Shown in pieces: positions 10,381 to 20,638 of a stretch of DNA of 64,000 bases. Location: assembly GCA_019749945.1 (NCBI GenBank), contig JAIEPF010000006.1:1-64000 (forward strand), written 5' to 3'. The notes below the pieces were generated by a model. That model saw nothing but the letters and a program-made list of their open reading frames with translations, was not told the DNA's origin and did not search any database. This stretch comes from Burkholderiales bacterium (GTDB lineage: Bacteria; Pseudomonadota; Gammaproteobacteria; Burkholderiales; SG8-41). Positions within the stretch are counted from its first letter, which is position 1; every line of letters begins with the position of its first letter. The translations under genes were made by a program, and so were the position numbers.

Positions 10381-12579
10381 ATGACCCGCATCCGTCCAGG
10401 ATCGTTTTTGCCGATCCTTGCACTTACTCTCGTGCTTATTCTCGCGCTCACCGCGGGTTGCGGCGGATCAGCGTGGAACAATCCCTATCCTGCCGCCGAT
10501 GCCGGCGCGAACATTCTTTATTCCTCGTTCTCCGAGCGCCCCAAACATCTGGATCCGGTGCAGTCCTACGCCGAGAACGAGTTTGCGTTCATCGCCAACA
10601 TCTACCAGCCGCCGCTGCAGTATCACTATCTGAAGCGTCCTTATGAGCTGATCCCCTTCGGCGCCACTGAGGTTCCGAAGCCGGTTTATCTCGATGCCGC
10701 GGGCAAACCCCTGCCGGACAGCGCGCCTGCAGAGCGGGTTGCCTATAGCGAGTATGTGATCCGCATCAAGCCGGGCGTGAAATACCAGCCGCACCCGGCG
10801 TTTGCCGTCGATGAATCCGGCAGGCCGCGTTATCTCGCATTGACCGCCGCCGACCTGCGCGGCATCGATACGCTGGGCGATTTCCGATATACCGGCACGC
10901 GTGAACTCGAGGCCGCCGACTATGTGCACCAGATCAAACGCCTGGCGCACCCGCGGCTGCATTCGCCGATCCTGCAGCTGATGGGGGAATACGTGGTCGG
11001 GCTCAAGGAACTGGCCGACGAACTGATCAAGGTCGCCGCCAAACTGCCGGAAGGGGCCGCCGTCGACCTCGCGCCGTACGCCGTGTCGGGCGTGCGCATC
11101 ATCGACCGCCATAGTTATGCGGTGCGGGTGCGCGGCAAGTATCCGCAGTTTGCCTACTGGCTGGCGATGCCGTTTTTTGCACCGGTGCCGCCGGAAGCCG
11201 ACCGGTTTTATGACCAGCCGGGCATGGCGAAAAAGAACATTACGCTCGACTGGTATCCGGTCGGCACCGGGCCGTACATGCTGACCGTCAACAATCCGAA
11301 CCGGCAGATGGTGCTGGAGCGCAATCCGAATTACCGCGGCGAAACCTATCCCGCCGAAGGCGAGCCCGGCGATGCGGCGGCGGGGTTGCTGGCGGATGCC
11401 GGCAAACCGCTGCCCTTCATCGACAAGGTCGTGTTCAGCCTGGAGAAGGAGCAGATCCCGTACTGGAACAAGTTCCTGCAGGGTTATTACGACGCCTCGG
11501 GCATCGGTTCCGACACCTTTGACCAGGCGGTGCAGTTCGGCGGCCAGGGCGACATCACGCTGACCGAGGACATGGTCAAACGCGGCATCCGCCTGCAGAC
11601 CTCGCTGGCGACCAGCGTGTTCTACCTCGGTTTCAACATGCTCGATCCGCTGGTGGGTGCGGCGGCCGGCGAGCGCGCGCGCAAGCTGCGGCTGGCGGTC
11701 TCGATCGCCGTCGATCAGGAGGAGTTTATTTCGATTTTCCGCAATGGCCGCGGCGTGCCTTCGCACGGGCCGATTCCGCCGGGCATTTTCGGTTATCGCG
11801 ATGCCGACGCCGCCGGTATCAATCCCGAGGTCTATGAATGGCGCAACGGCCAGCCGCAGCGTAAATCCATCGAGCAGGCGAAAAAACTGCTGGCCGAGGC
11901 GGGTTATCCCAACGGCCGCGACGCAAAAACCGGCCAGCCGCTGTTGCTGCACCTCGATACCACCTCCAGCGGTGCCGACAGCAAGGCGCGGCTGGACTGG
12001 TACATCAACCAGTTTGCCAAACTCGGCGTGCAACTGGTGATCCGCGCCACCGATTTCAACCGCCTGCAGGACAAGCTGCGGCGCGGCACCGCGCAGCTCT
12101 ATTTCCTCGGCTGGAACGCCGATTACCCGGATCCGGAGAATTTCCTGTTCCTGCTCCACGGCGCGCAGGGGCGGGCGCAGACCCAGGGCGAAAATGCATC
12201 GAATTACAAAAATGCGGAATTCGATCAACTGTTCGATCGCATGAAACACATGACCAACGGCCCGGAGCGCCAGGCCATCATCGATCGCATGGTTACGCTG
12301 CTGCGTCACGATGCGCCCTGGGTGTGGAGTTATTTCCCCAAGGATTACACGCTGCACCACGGCTGGGTGTTCAACCGCAAACCTAACCAGATGGCGAACA
12401 ACGGCCTCAAGTACCAGCGCCTTGATCCTGCGCTGCGCGCGCAGCGCCGCCGCGAGTGGAATCCGCCACTGCTGTGGCCATTGGCCTTGATCGTCGTGGC
12501 GCTGGTTTTGAGCGCGGTGCCGGCGGTGGCGGCATTCCGCCGGCGCGAACGGCGCACCGCAACGGCGGGGCAGCGATGA
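10381..12579 (+). CDS. ABC transporter substrate-binding lipoprotein, peptide family
   Basis: Family 5 extracellular solute-binding protein of the OppA/DppA/YejA type. A lipoprotein signal ends in LTAGC with Cys27 as the lipidation site. The binding fold follows, with typical elements such as SERPKHLDPVQSYAENE, PVGTGPYMLT and AIDRMVTLLRHDAPWVW. It is long (732 residues) and ends in an extra hydrophobic helix (LLWPLALIVVALVLSAV) plus a basic tail, which is unusual for a lipid-anchored receptor. The start ATG is placed by the signal peptide. Its stop overlaps the next permease gene. The ligand is probably a peptide, but the sequence does not show which. Confidence 0.88.
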   Translation: MTRIRPGSFLPILALTLVLILALTAGCGGSAWNNPYPAADAGANILYSSFSERPKHLDPVQSYAENEFAFIANIYQPPLQYHYLKRPYELIPFGATEVPKPVYLDAAGKPLPDSAPAERVAYSEYVIRIKPGVKYQPHPAFAVDESGRPRYLALTAADLRGIDTLGDFRYTGTRELEAADYVHQIKRLAHPRLHSPILQLMGEYVVGLKELADELIKVAAKLPEGAAVDLAPYAVSGVRIIDRHSYAVRVRGKYPQFAYWLAMPFFAPVPPEADRFYDQPGMAKKNITLDWYPVGTGPYMLTVNNPNRQMVLERNPNYRGETYPAEGEPGDAAAGLLADAGKPLPFIDKVVFSLEKEQIPYWNKFLQGYYDASGIGSDTFDQAVQFGGQGDITLTEDMVKRGIRLQTSLATSVFYLGFNMLDPLVGAAAGERARKLRLAVSIAVDQEEFISIFRNGRGVPSHGPIPPGIFGYRDADAAGINPEVYEWRNGQPQRKSIEQAKKLLAEAGYPNGRDAKTGQPLLLHLDTTSSGADSKARLDWYINQFAKLGVQLVIRATDFNRLQDKLRRGTAQLYFLGWNADYPDPENFLFLLHGAQGRAQTQGENASNYKNAEFDQLFDRMKHMTNGPERQAIIDRMVTLLRHDAPWVWSYFPKDYTLHHGWVFNRKPNQMANNGLKYQRLDPALRAQRRREWNPPLLWPLALIVVALVLSAVPAVAAFRRRERRTATAGQR

Positions 12580-13553
12580 CCGCCTACATCACCCGCCGGC
12601 TGATCTACGGCCTGTTCGTGCTGGTGGGGGTCAATGTGTTCACCTTCGCGCTGTTTTTTTTCGTCAATTCGCCGGATGACATGGCACGCGCGCAACTCGG
12701 CGCGAAGCGGGTGACGCCGGAGGCCGTGGCCAAATGGAAACACGAGCGGGGATACGATAAACCATTGTTTTTAAACGAAAAATCGACAGGCGTCGCGAAG
12801 CTCACCGATACCGTGTTTTTCGAGAAATCGGCCAAGCTGTTCGTGTTCGAATTCGGCGCCTCCGACCAGGGCCGCAACATCGGCTACGACATCAGCACCC
12901 GCATGTGGCCCAGCCTCGCGGTGCAATTGCCGGCCTTCATCATCGGCCTGCTGGTCTATATCTCGTTCGCGCTGCTGATGGCGTTTTTCCGTGCGACCTA
13001 TCTCGATTTCTGGGGTGTGGTGCTGTGCGTGCTGATGATGTCGATCTCGGGTTTGTTCTACATCATCGGCGGCCAGTTCGTGTTCGGCAAACTGTGGAAC
13101 CTGGTGCCGATTTCCGGTTACGACACCGGTTTTGACGCGATCAAATTCCTCGCCTTGCCGGTGCTGATCGGCGTGATCAGCGGCATTGGCAGCAGCGCGC
13201 GCTGGTACCGCACCATATTTCTCGAGGAAATCAGCAAGGACTATGTGCGCACCGCGCGCGCCAAGGGCCTGTCGGAGACGCGGGTGCTGTTCCGCCACGT
13301 GCTGCAGAACGCGATGATTCCGATCCTGACCGGCGTGGTGGTGGTGATCCCGCTGCTGTTCATGGGCGCGCTGATCACCGAATCCTTTTTCGGCATTCCC
13401 GGCCTCGGCAGCTACACCATAGACGCCATCAGCCAGCAGGATTTTGCCATTGTGCGGGTGATGGTCTTCCTCGGCTCGGTGCTCTACATCATCGGCCTGA
13501 TCCTGACCGACATTTCCTACACGCTGGTCGATCCGCGGGTGCGCTTCTCATGA
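12576..13553 (+). CDS. ABC transporter permease, OppB/YejB type
   Basis: First integral-membrane subunit of the peptide importer, with about six transmembrane helices. The cytoplasmic EAA loop that contacts the ATPase reads EEISKDYVRTARAKGLSE followed by RHVLQNAMIPI. It is 325 residues long. It begins within the stop of the receptor gene (ATGA) and ends the same way into the next permease, so all four genes are tightly coupled. Confidence 0.93.
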   Translation: MTAYITRRLIYGLFVLVGVNVFTFALFFFVNSPDDMARAQLGAKRVTPEAVAKWKHERGYDKPLFLNEKSTGVAKLTDTVFFEKSAKLFVFEFGASDQGRNIGYDISTRMWPSLAVQLPAFIIGLLVYISFALLMAFFRATYLDFWGVVLCVLMMSISGLFYIIGGQFVFGKLWNLVPISGYDTGFDAIKFLALPVLIGVISGIGSSARWYRTIFLEEISKDYVRTARAKGLSETRVLFRHVLQNAMIPILTGVVVVIPLLFMGALITESFFGIPGLGSYTIDAISQQDFAIVRVMVFLGSVLYIIGLILTDISYTLVDPRVRFS

Positions 13554-14968
13554 TGCCGTTCATTGTTGAATGGTTGTGGAGTGATGCGCTGGTCTGGTTG
13601 CTGGTGGTCGCTGCCATCGGCTTCGCGCTGTACACGCGCAGGCATCCGCATCTGCGCGCGCCCTGGGCGCGTGTCGCGCGCAGCGCCAGCGGCATGGCGG
13701 CAGCCACCGTGCTGGCGGCGTTTGTGCTGGTGGGATTGATGGATTCCCTGCATTACCGCGCGGCGCTGCCGCAGCAGGGCGGCAAAACCGCCTATGCCAC
13801 TGAAGTGCGCAGCCTGCTCGACCGCGTGCTGGAACCCTTGCGGCTGACCCGCGAAAAAACCTATTCCGCGCCGCTGGCGACCCACCTCTACGCCAAGGAG
13901 ACGGTGCAACTGCAGGACGGCACAGAGGCCCGGGTGTTTCCGCGGTTGCGCCATGGTGGCGCGCATCTGAAGGATCCGCAGGCCGACTGGTGTCTTGATG
14001 TCGCGATGAAGGCCTTTCGCGGGCTGACGTTCGGCTTGTTGTTGTGGTTTGTGGTGGCGATCGGCATCTGCGCGGCGGTGGCCCGGGGCAGGGATGCCGG
14101 CATCGAGATGGTGTGGCGCGACGCCTGGGCCGGGCGCACTGAAGTGCCCTGGCGCGCGGTGTTCTGCGCCCTGGGCCTGTTGTGCATATTGATCGGACCG
14201 GTCGCGGCGCTGGCGCCGTACTACCATGTGCTCGGCACCGACAAGGTGGGCCAGGATGTCTTGTACCAGGCACTCAAAAGCATACGCACCGGGCTGGTCA
14301 TCGGCACGCTGGCGACGCTGGTGATGCTGCCCTTCGCGCTGGTGCTCGGGTTGATGGCGGGTTATTTCAAGGGCTGGGTCGATGATCTGATCCAGTATCT
14401 TTATACGACGCTGTCGTCGATCCCCGGCGTGTTGCTGATTGCCGCGGCGGTGCTGATGATGCAGGTTTACATCGAAAACCACGCCGAGCTGTTTCCGACC
14501 ACTGAAATCCGCGCCGATGTGCGATTGCTGGCCCTGTGCGTGATCCTCGGCGTGACCAGCTGGACGGGGCTGTGCCGGCTGCTGCGCGGCGAGGCGCTGA
14601 AGCTGCGCGAGATGGAATACATCCAGGCTGCGCATGCCTTCGGCGTGTCGCACTGGCGCGTCATGATGCGCCACATCACGCCCAATGTGATGCACATTGT
14701 GATGATTGCGCTGGTCATGGATTTCAGCGGCCTGGTGTTGGCTGAGGCGGTGCTGTCCTATGTCGGCGTCGGCGTCGATCCCTCGATGATCAGTTTCGGC
14801 ACCATGATCAACAGCGCGCGCCTGGAAATGGCGCGTGAGCCGATGGTGTGGTGGTCGCTGGCTGCCGCCTTTGTGTTCATGCTGACGCTGGTGCTGGCGG
14901 CCAACCTGTTTGCCGATGCAGTGCGTGATGCCTTTGATCCCCGGCTGATTGTCGGAGGGCGCTCATGA
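13550..14968 (+). CDS. ABC transporter permease, OppC/YejE type, extended
   Basis: Second membrane subunit of the importer. The EAA loop is EALKLREMEYIQAAHAFGVS followed by RHITPNVMHIV. At 472 residues it is longer than the typical 300-340. The extra part is an N-terminal hydrophobic region of about 150 residues before the canonical core. Tandem ATG codons at 13550 and 13553 leave the start open by one residue. It overlaps both neighbours by four bases. Confidence 0.92.
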   Translation: MMPFIVEWLWSDALVWLLVVAAIGFALYTRRHPHLRAPWARVARSASGMAAATVLAAFVLVGLMDSLHYRAALPQQGGKTAYATEVRSLLDRVLEPLRLTREKTYSAPLATHLYAKETVQLQDGTEARVFPRLRHGGAHLKDPQADWCLDVAMKAFRGLTFGLLLWFVVAIGICAAVARGRDAGIEMVWRDAWAGRTEVPWRAVFCALGLLCILIGPVAALAPYYHVLGTDKVGQDVLYQALKSIRTGLVIGTLATLVMLPFALVLGLMAGYFKGWVDDLIQYLYTTLSSIPGVLLIAAAVLMMQVYIENHAELFPTTEIRADVRLLALCVILGVTSWTGLCRLLRGEALKLREMEYIQAAHAFGVSHWRVMMRHITPNVMHIVMIALVMDFSGLVLAEAVLSYVGVGVDPSMISFGTMINSARLEMAREPMVWWSLAAAFVFMLTLVLAANLFADAVRDAFDPRLIVGGRS

Positions 14969-17019
14969 GCGCGCTGCTGAAAGTAACGGGACTCAGCACG
15001 CTGATCTGTGGCGGCCCATTGCCGGTGCGCGCCGTGGACGGCGTCTCCTTCGACATCGCCGCCGGCGAGACCTTCGCGCTGGTCGGCGAATCCGGCTGCG
15101 GCAAATCGATGACCGCGCTGTCGATCATGCGCCTGCTGCCCGAGGCCGGCGAAATTGCCGGCGGCACGGTCGAACTGGCGGGCGAGAACCTGCTCGCCTT
15201 GCCGGAATCGCGCATGCGCGATGTGCGCGGGCGGCGCGTGGCGATGATTTTCCAGGAACCGGGGCTGTCTCTGAACCCGGTGATGACCGTCGGCGCGCAG
15301 ATCGCCGAGGCGGTGACCCGTCACACCGCGCTGACCGGTGCGGCGGTGGAGGCGCGGGTGCTGGAACTGCTGGACGCGGTGCGCATGCCCGACGCGCGAC
15401 GACGCATGACGGAATATCCCTTCCAGATGTCCGGCGGCATGAAGCAGCGGGTGATGATCGCCATCGCGCTGGCCTGCGATCCCGATCTGCTGATCGCCGA
15501 CGAGCCGACCACGGCGCTGGACGTCACGGTGCAGGCCCAGGTGCTGGAACTGCTGCGCGAACTGCAGCGCTCGCGCGGCATGGCGATGCTGCTGATCACC
15601 CATGACTTGGGTGTGGTGGCGCAGATGGCGCAACGGGTGGCGGTGATGTATGCCGGTGAAATCATCGAAACCGCGCCGGTGGATCTGTTTTTTGCCGGCC
15701 CGGCGCATCCGTACTCGCGCAAGCTGTTCGAATCCCTGCCCGACCGCGCCGGGCGCGGCAAAACCCTGGCCGCGATCCGCGGCACGGTGCCGGCGCTGAC
15801 GCGGCAGTTCACCGGCTGTCGTTTCGCCGAACGCTGCGACAGCGCGCTGGCGCACTGCGCGGACACGATTCCGCAATGGGGCGCGGTGCGCGAAGGCCAG
15901 CGCGCGAAATGCCACTTGTACGGCAGTGATGAGCGAGGAGTGATGAGTGATGAGCGGGGGGAAGCCAGCGCGGAGCGCGGAGTGATGAATGATGAGCGAA
16001 CTTCACCGCGCGAAACCGCGGTCCGTTCATCACTCATCACTCATCATTCATCACTACTCCAAGTCGAAGACCTGCAAGTGCACTTTCCGATCCGTAAGGG
16101 GTTATTGCAGCGTGTGACGGGTCAAGTTAAAGCCGTCGACGGCGTATCGCTGGAAATCGCCCCCTGCCGCACGCTGGGACTGGTTGGAGAATCCGGTTGC
16201 GGCAAAACCACCGTCGGCAAGGGTTTGCTGCGGCTGGTGGCGCCGACCGGCGGACGTGTGCTGTTTGACGGCACCGACCTGCTGACGCTGAAGCGCAGCG
16301 CGTTGCGCGGGCGCCGCCGCCATGCGCAGATCATTTTCCAGGACCCTTATGCCTCGCTGAATCCGCGCGTGCGCATCGGGGATGCGCTGGAGGAGGGCAT
16401 GCTGGCGCTGGGTGTCGGCGCCACCGCGGAGGAGCGCGCGACCCGTATCGATGCGCTGCTGGCCGAAGTCGGCCTCGCGGCCGAGGTCAAAGGCCGTTAT
16501 CCGCACGAATTTTCCGGCGGCCAGCGCCAGCGCATCGCGATCGCGCGCGCGTTGTCGGTGGAGCCGCAGCTGATTGTCTGCGACGAACCGACCAGTGCGC
16601 TGGATGTGTCGGTGCAGGCGCAGATTCTCAATCTGCTGAAACGCCTGCAGCGCAGTAAAGGACTTGCTTATTTGTTCATCAGCCACAACATGGCCGTGGT
16701 CGAATACATGGCGGATGAGGTGGCGGTGATGTACCTGGGACGCATTGTCGAACGCGGCACGGTGGCGGAGGTGCTGCGCAACCCCAGGCATCCCTACACC
16801 CAGGCCCTGCTGTCGGCGGTGCCGGTGGCGGATCCGCAGGCGGCGCGGCCGGTGATCCGTGTTGCCGGTGATTTACCGTCACCGCTCAACCCGCCGCAGG
16901 GTTGTCATTTCCATCCGCGCTGTGGCGCGGCCTTGCCGCAGTGCGCCACGCAATTCCCGGACGAAAAAACATTCAGCGCTTCACATGCGACGCGCTGCCA
17001 TCTCTACGATCGGGCTTGA
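14965..17019 (+). CDS. Fused dual ATP-binding protein of the peptide ABC importer
   Basis: Two complete Opp/Dpp-type ATPases in one chain of 684 residues, as in YejF. NBD1 has Walker [11 protein letters not shown] at 41-50 and signature [11 protein letters not shown]2 has Walker [11 protein letters not shown] at 408-417 and signature FSGGQRQR. Each half ends in a Cys-rich oligopeptide-family tail (CRFAERC and CHFHPRC). The linker at about 321-366 is encoded by a palindromic intergenic-type repeat that stays open in frame. The gene therefore looks like two ancestral genes joined by a repeat. Its stop abuts the mltD stop on the opposite strand. Confidence 0.94.
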   Translation: MSALLKVTGLSTLICGGPLPVRAVDGVSFDIAAGETFALVGESGCGKSMTALSIMRLLPEAGEIAGGTVELAGENLLALPESRMRDVRGRRVAMIFQEPGLSLNPVMTVGAQIAEAVTRHTALTGAAVEARVLELLDAVRMPDARRRMTEYPFQMSGGMKQRVMIAIALACDPDLLIADEPTTALDVTVQAQVLELLRELQRSRGMAMLLITHDLGVVAQMAQRVAVMYAGEIIETAPVDLFFAGPAHPYSRKLFESLPDRAGRGKTLAAIRGTVPALTRQFTGCRFAERCDSALAHCADTIPQWGAVREGQRAKCHLYGSDERGVMSDERGEASAERGVMNDERTSPRETAVRSSLITHHSSLLQVEDLQVHFPIRKGLLQRVTGQVKAVDGVSLEIAPCRTLGLVGESGCGKTTVGKGLLRLVAPTGGRVLFDGTDLLTLKRSALRGRRRHAQIIFQDPYASLNPRVRIGDALEEGMLALGVGATAEERATRIDALLAEVGLAAEVKGRYPHEFSGGQRQRIAIARALSVEPQLIVCDEPTSALDVSVQAQILNLLKRLQRSKGLAYLFISHNMAVVEYMADEVAVMYLGRIVERGTVAEVLRNPRHPYTQALLSAVPVADPQAARPVIRVAGDLPSPLNPPQGCHFHPRCGAALPQCATQFPDEKTFSASHATRCHLYDRA
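15926..16060 (+). repeat. GTGATGA-heptamer palindrome inside the ABC ATPase gene
   Basis: The left side holds several tandem GTGATGA/GCGAGGA-like heptamers. The right side holds TCATCAC units. GTGATGAATGATGAG (15982-15996) is a perfect 15-nt inverted match of CTCATCATTCATCAC (16040-16054). It encodes a low-complexity linker ([11 protein letters not shown], then [11 protein letters not shown]) that resembles no ABC domain. Confidence 0.85.
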
Positions 17020-18426
17020 TCAGCGTCGCGTCGCGACGACGGTGCCGGGTTTTTTGGCGGCGGGGGCTTTGGCAACGGCCTTGGGACGTTTCGCCGGTGC
17101 ACGTTTGGCGACCGCGGACTTTGCCGCCGGCTTGGCGCCGGGCTTGGCGGCGATTTTCGCGTTTTTGCTGCGTGCCGCCTTGTACGCCTTGGGCAGGGAG
17201 ACCGGTGTTGCCGGCAGGTCGGGCAGGTTGGGGGTGACGCCGGCGGTGGCCTGCACCAGCAGCGACTGTCCCGGTTGAAACTTGTTTTTGCCGCCGATGT
17301 CGTTGACCTGCTTCAGTTCGGCGACGCTCATGCCGTATTTGGCGGCAATCTTCTCCGGTTTTTCACCGGCTTTGACCGTATGCGCCTGCCACGACACCAG
17401 CGGCTTGTCGTGATTGTCGAAGTTGGCGTTGAATATCGCGACCTTGTCGCGCGGCAGCACGATGGTTTCGCTGCTGCCGGCCTTGATCACCTGCTTGTTG
17501 TGCGCAGGATTGAGGAATTTGAATTCATCCAGCGGCATTTCCGCAAATTTTGCGGCGAGTTTGACGTCGATGTGGCGCTTGACGGTGACCACTTCGAAAT
17601 AGGGCTGGTTCGGCACGCTGGCCAGTTTGACGCCGAAACGCGCCGGGTCGGCAATGATGTTTTTGACCGCGATCAGTTTGGGCAGGTAATTGCGGGTCTC
17701 GGCCGGCATGGTCAGGCTGGCGTAATCCCCCGGCAGCCCCTTGGCCTGGTTGCGTGCCACGGCGCGGGCAACCGCGCCCTCGCCCCAGTTGTAGGAGGCG
17801 AGCGCCAGTTCCCAGTCGCCGAACTGGGCGTGGAGTTTCTGCAGGTAGTCCAGTGCCGCGCCGGTGGCGGCAATCACGTCGCGGCGGCCGTCATACCACC
17901 AGTTCTGGCGCAGGCCGTAGTGTTTGCCCGTGGACGGGATGAACTGCCACAGGCCGGAGGCATGGGCCTTGGAATAGGCCTGCGGGTTATAGGCGGATTC
18001 GATCATCGGCAGCAATGCGACTTCGGCCGGCATCTTGCGGCGTTCGATTTCCTCGATGATGTGGAACAGGTAATGGCTGCTGCGGTCGACCATGCGCGCG
18101 AAATATTCGGGCTTGGTGGAGTAGAAGTTCTCCCATTGCCGGACCAGGTCATTGTCCATCGGCTGCATGGCGTAGCCGTTGCGGATGCGCTCCCAGACGT
18201 CGCGCGGCTGGGTCCTGATGGTTGCGGTGAATGCGGGCGGTGTTGCCGCCGGAGCGGGGACCGGTGCGGCAGCCGGTGCTGCCATGGCGGCGATCGGGTC
18301 GGCGGCGGGTTGAACTGCGCCGACTGGTCCGACGGTTTCACCGGCGGGCAATTGCGCGCAGGCCCCGGCAAGCAGGGTGGCGGTCAGCAGCGCACAGCGG
18401 GCGGCAATGTTCAACGGGCTCATCAT
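17020..18426 (-). CDS. mltD: Membrane-bound lytic murein transglycosylase D, lipoprotein
   Basis: Cleaves peptidoglycan glycan strands with formation of 1,6-anhydroMurNAc in the outer-membrane periplasmic leaflet. The signal peptide ends in a lipobox with Cys23 (LLAGAC). After an Ala/Pro linker comes the SLT domain with catalytic Glu143 in MIESAYNPQA and the SGLWQFIPSTG motif. A LysM repeat lies at about 346-393 (WQAHTVKAGEKPEKIAAKYG). The last 50 or so residues are a Lys/Ala/Pro tail resembling histone H1, not standard for MltD. Tandem ATG codons (18426, 18423) give two starts. Confidence 0.92.
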   Translation of the reverse strand: MMSPLNIAARCALLTATLLAGACAQLPAGETVGPVGAVQPAADPIAAMAAPAAAPVPAPAATPPAFTATIRTQPRDVWERIRNGYAMQPMDNDLVRQWENFYSTKPEYFARMVDRSSHYLFHIIEEIERRKMPAEVALLPMIESAYNPQAYSKAHASGLWQFIPSTGKHYGLRQNWWYDGRRDVIAATGAALDYLQKLHAQFGDWELALASYNWGEGAVARAVARNQAKGLPGDYASLTMPAETRNYLPKLIAVKNIIADPARFGVKLASVPNQPYFEVVTVKRHIDVKLAAKFAEMPLDEFKFLNPAHNKQVIKAGSSETIVLPRDKVAIFNANFDNHDKPLVSWQAHTVKAGEKPEKIAAKYGMSVAELKQVNDIGGKNKFQPGQSLLVQATAGVTPNLPDLPATPVSLPKAYKAARSKNAKIAAKPGAKPAAKSAVAKRAPAKRPKAVAKAPAAKKPGTVVATRR

Positions 18427-18577
18427 GCGTTCAAGGTCCGGGGTTGGTCACGGACAAATGGCAAAACGTTGCCGGATGGTAGCCGTGGTCAATTTTAAAG
18501 TCAACCAGAATATTCCTTCAAAATCAATATTTTATTGTCATGTCTGGAGGTGGGGCGTGAGGTTTGTCACGAACCAT

Positions 18578-19348
18578 TCAAAAGTTGTTTTTCCAGTCGC
18601 GGATTTCCGCCAGCACGCTGACCGGATCCGACAGCTTTTTGCCGGCGCGGGCGCTGGCGCTGTGGATCACACCGGGCTCGGCAACGCGCACAAACGGATT
18701 GCTGGCTTTTTCCTGGGCGATGGTTGAAGGCAGGGTCGGCTCGCCGCGCTCGCGCAGCGCCCGCATCCGCGTTTCCAGTTCCGCCAGCCGGCGGTTGTCG
18801 GGTTCGGCGGCGCGGGCAAACTTGAGATTGGCCAGCGTGTATTCGTGGCCGCAATAGACGCGGGTGGCGTCGGGCAGGCGGGTGAGCCGGGTCAGCGAAT
18901 CGTGCATCTGGCGCGGCGTGCCCTCGAACAGGCGGCCGCAGCCGGCGGCAAACAGCGTGTCGCCGCAGAACAGCAGGCCGTCGCCATAAAAGGCGATGTG
19001 TGAACGGGTGTGGCCGGGGATTTCCAGGGTTTCCATTTCAATATTGAAATGCGGCAGCGTGAAACGCTGGCCGTCGGCGAGACGTACGCTGACTTCCGCG
19101 ATGCGTTCGTCGCGCGGTCCGTAGACCGGCACTTTGGTTTTTGCGAGCAAGGCCGCGTTGCCGCCGACATGGTCGGCGTGGTGGTGGGTGTTGAGGATCG
19201 CGACCAGCTGCAGTTTTTCGCGCGCCAGGTAGTCGAGCACCGGTTGTGCCTCGCCCGGGTCGACCACCGCGGCAAACGCGCCGTCGCGGATGGTCCAGAT
19301 GTAATTGTCGGCAAACGCGCGCAGCGCCACGACTTCGTATGCGGCCAT
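18578..19348 (-). CDS. gloB: Hydroxyacylglutathione hydrolase (glyoxalase II)
   Basis: Metallo-beta-lactamase-fold enzyme that hydrolyses S-D-lactoylglutathione to D-lactate and glutathione in methylglyoxal detoxification. The dinuclear metal motif THHHADH spans residues 54-60, with further ligands in GHTRSHIAFY and GHEYTLANLKFA. At 256 residues the length is typical. It is divergent from the YafS-like methyltransferase, the same neighbourhood as gloB-yafS-rnhA-dnaQ in enterobacteria. Confidence 0.94.
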   Translation of the reverse strand: MAAYEVVALRAFADNYIWTIRDGAFAAVVDPGEAQPVLDYLAREKLQLVAILNTHHHADHVGGNAALLAKTKVPVYGPRDERIAEVSVRLADGQRFTLPHFNIEMETLEIPGHTRSHIAFYGDGLLFCGDTLFAAGCGRLFEGTPRQMHDSLTRLTRLPDATRVYCGHEYTLANLKFARAAEPDNRRLAELETRMRALRERGEPTLPSTIAQEKASNPFVRVAEPGVIHSASARAGKKLSDPVSVLAEIRDWKNNF

Positions 19349-19397
19349 ATTCGGACTCCGTTCAGATCAGCGGCCGATTATGATTTAAACTCCGGTC

Positions 19398-20153
19398 ATG
19401 TCAAATGCAGCCGGCGGCCTTACCGCGACTGAATGGCTGGCGAGTTCGCCGGGCCAGTACGTGATTGTGCGCGAACAGGCCTATTTCGACGAGGCTGTTG
19501 CCGACATTTTCGGTTATCACGCGCTGCAGCTGGGCCTCGAGCAGGTGGACCTGCTGCGCGCCAGCCGCATCCCCTTGCGCGTGCACGCGGGTCCGCAGGG
19601 GGCGGTCGGCCTGCGCACCGATTTCCGCGATCTGCCGATCGACTCCAACAGCGTCGATCTGATGGTGCTGCCGCACACGCTGGAATTTTCCGAGAATCCG
19701 CACCAGGTGGTGCGCGAAGTGGCGCGGGTGTTGCGTCCCGAAGGCCATGTCGTGATCTCCGGATTCAACCCGCTCAGCCTGTGGGGGCTGCGGCGCAGCG
19801 CCAGTGCGCATGACGATTTTCCGTGGAACGGCCGCTTCATCCATCTGGCGCGGGTCAAGGACTGGTTTGCGCTGGTCGGCCTCGAAATCGTTGCTGGTTC
19901 GATGGCCTGTTATGCGCCGCCGTGCACCGAGCAGAAGTGGCTGGATCGTTTTGCATTCATGGAAAAGGCCGGCGATCGCTGGTGGCCGATTGCGGGCGGG
20001 GTGTTTTTCCTGCAGGCGATCAAACGCGTGCGCGGCATCCGCCTGATCATGCCGAAGTGGAGCGACCGCGCGGCGCCGCAGAAAAACCTGGCACCGGTCC
20101 CGGAGCGCGTGCGTGACGAAGAGGGCATGGCGGCGAAGGTGCGTGCGGAATGA
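19398..20153 (+). CDS. SAM-dependent methyltransferase, YafS-like
   Basis: Class I methyltransferase-fold protein of unknown substrate. The core pattern includes [20 protein letters not shown] (post-II region) and [20 protein letters not shown], typical of UbiE/YafS-like enzymes, while the glycine-rich SAM loop is poorly conserved. It is 251 residues long. It overlaps rnhA by four bases (ATGA). The gloB-yafS-rnhA-dnaQ synteny with E. coli supports the YafS assignment; the function is unproven. Confidence 0.82.
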   Translation: MSNAAGGLTATEWLASSPGQYVIVREQAYFDEAVADIFGYHALQLGLEQVDLLRASRIPLRVHAGPQGAVGLRTDFRDLPIDSNSVDLMVLPHTLEFSENPHQVVREVARVLRPEGHVVISGFNPLSLWGLRRSASAHDDFPWNGRFIHLARVKDWFALVGLEIVAGSMACYAPPCTEQKWLDRFAFMEKAGDRWWPIAGGVFFLQAIKRVRGIRLIMPKWSDRAAPQKNLAPVPERVRDEEGMAAKVRAE

Positions 20154-20638
20154 ATGACATGGCGGGCGAACGCAAGGATCAAACCGCAGCCGACCTGGTC
20201 GAGATTTACACCGACGGCGCCTGCAAGGGCAACCCGGGTGTCGGCGGCTGGGGCGCCCTGCTCAGCAGCGGCGGCAAGACCCGCGAATTGTTCGGCGGCG
20301 AAGCATACACCACCAACAACCGCATGGAGCTGACCGCGGTGATCCGCGCGCTGGAGGCGCTGAAGCGCCGCTGCCGCGTGCGCCTGCATACCGATTCCAA
20401 ATACGTGCAGCAGGGCATCTCCGAATGGATCCATGCCTGGAAAAAACGCGGCTGGAAAACCGCCGACAAAAAACCGGTGAAGAACGAAGACCTGTGGCGC
20501 GAGCTGGATGTGCTGGCCGCGCAGCACGACATCGAATGGCTGTGGGTGAAGGGGCATAACGGCCACGACGGCAATGAACGCGCCGATGAACTGGCGAATA
20601 TGGGGGCTGCGACAGTCAAACCGGGGCAGGCGGCCTGA
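20150..20638 (+). CDS. rnhA: Ribonuclease HI
   Basis: Degrades the RNA strand of RNA-DNA hybrids. The four metal-binding acidic residues are in place: Asp22 ([12 protein letters not shown]), Glu60 ([12 protein letters not shown]), Asp82 (LHTDSKYV) and Asp146 (GNERADELA). It has 162 residues, about a dozen more than E. coli at the N-terminus. An alternative ATG at 20159 would remove three of them. It overlaps both the methyltransferase and dnaQ. Confidence 0.96.
   Translation: MNDMAGERKDQTAADLVEIYTDGACKGNPGVGGWGALLSSGGKTRELFGGEAYTTNNRMELTAVIRALEALKRRCRVRLHTDSKYVQQGISEWIHAWKKRGWKTADKKPVKNEDLWRELDVLAAQHDIEWLWVKGHNGHDGNERADELANMGAATVKPGQAA

Noticed and set aside
10468..12360. A 630-codon open frame opposite the peptide receptor gene
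   Set aside because: It is antisense to a clear lipoprotein gene. Its Arg/His/Gln-rich composition is the usual shadow of a GC-rich coding strand.
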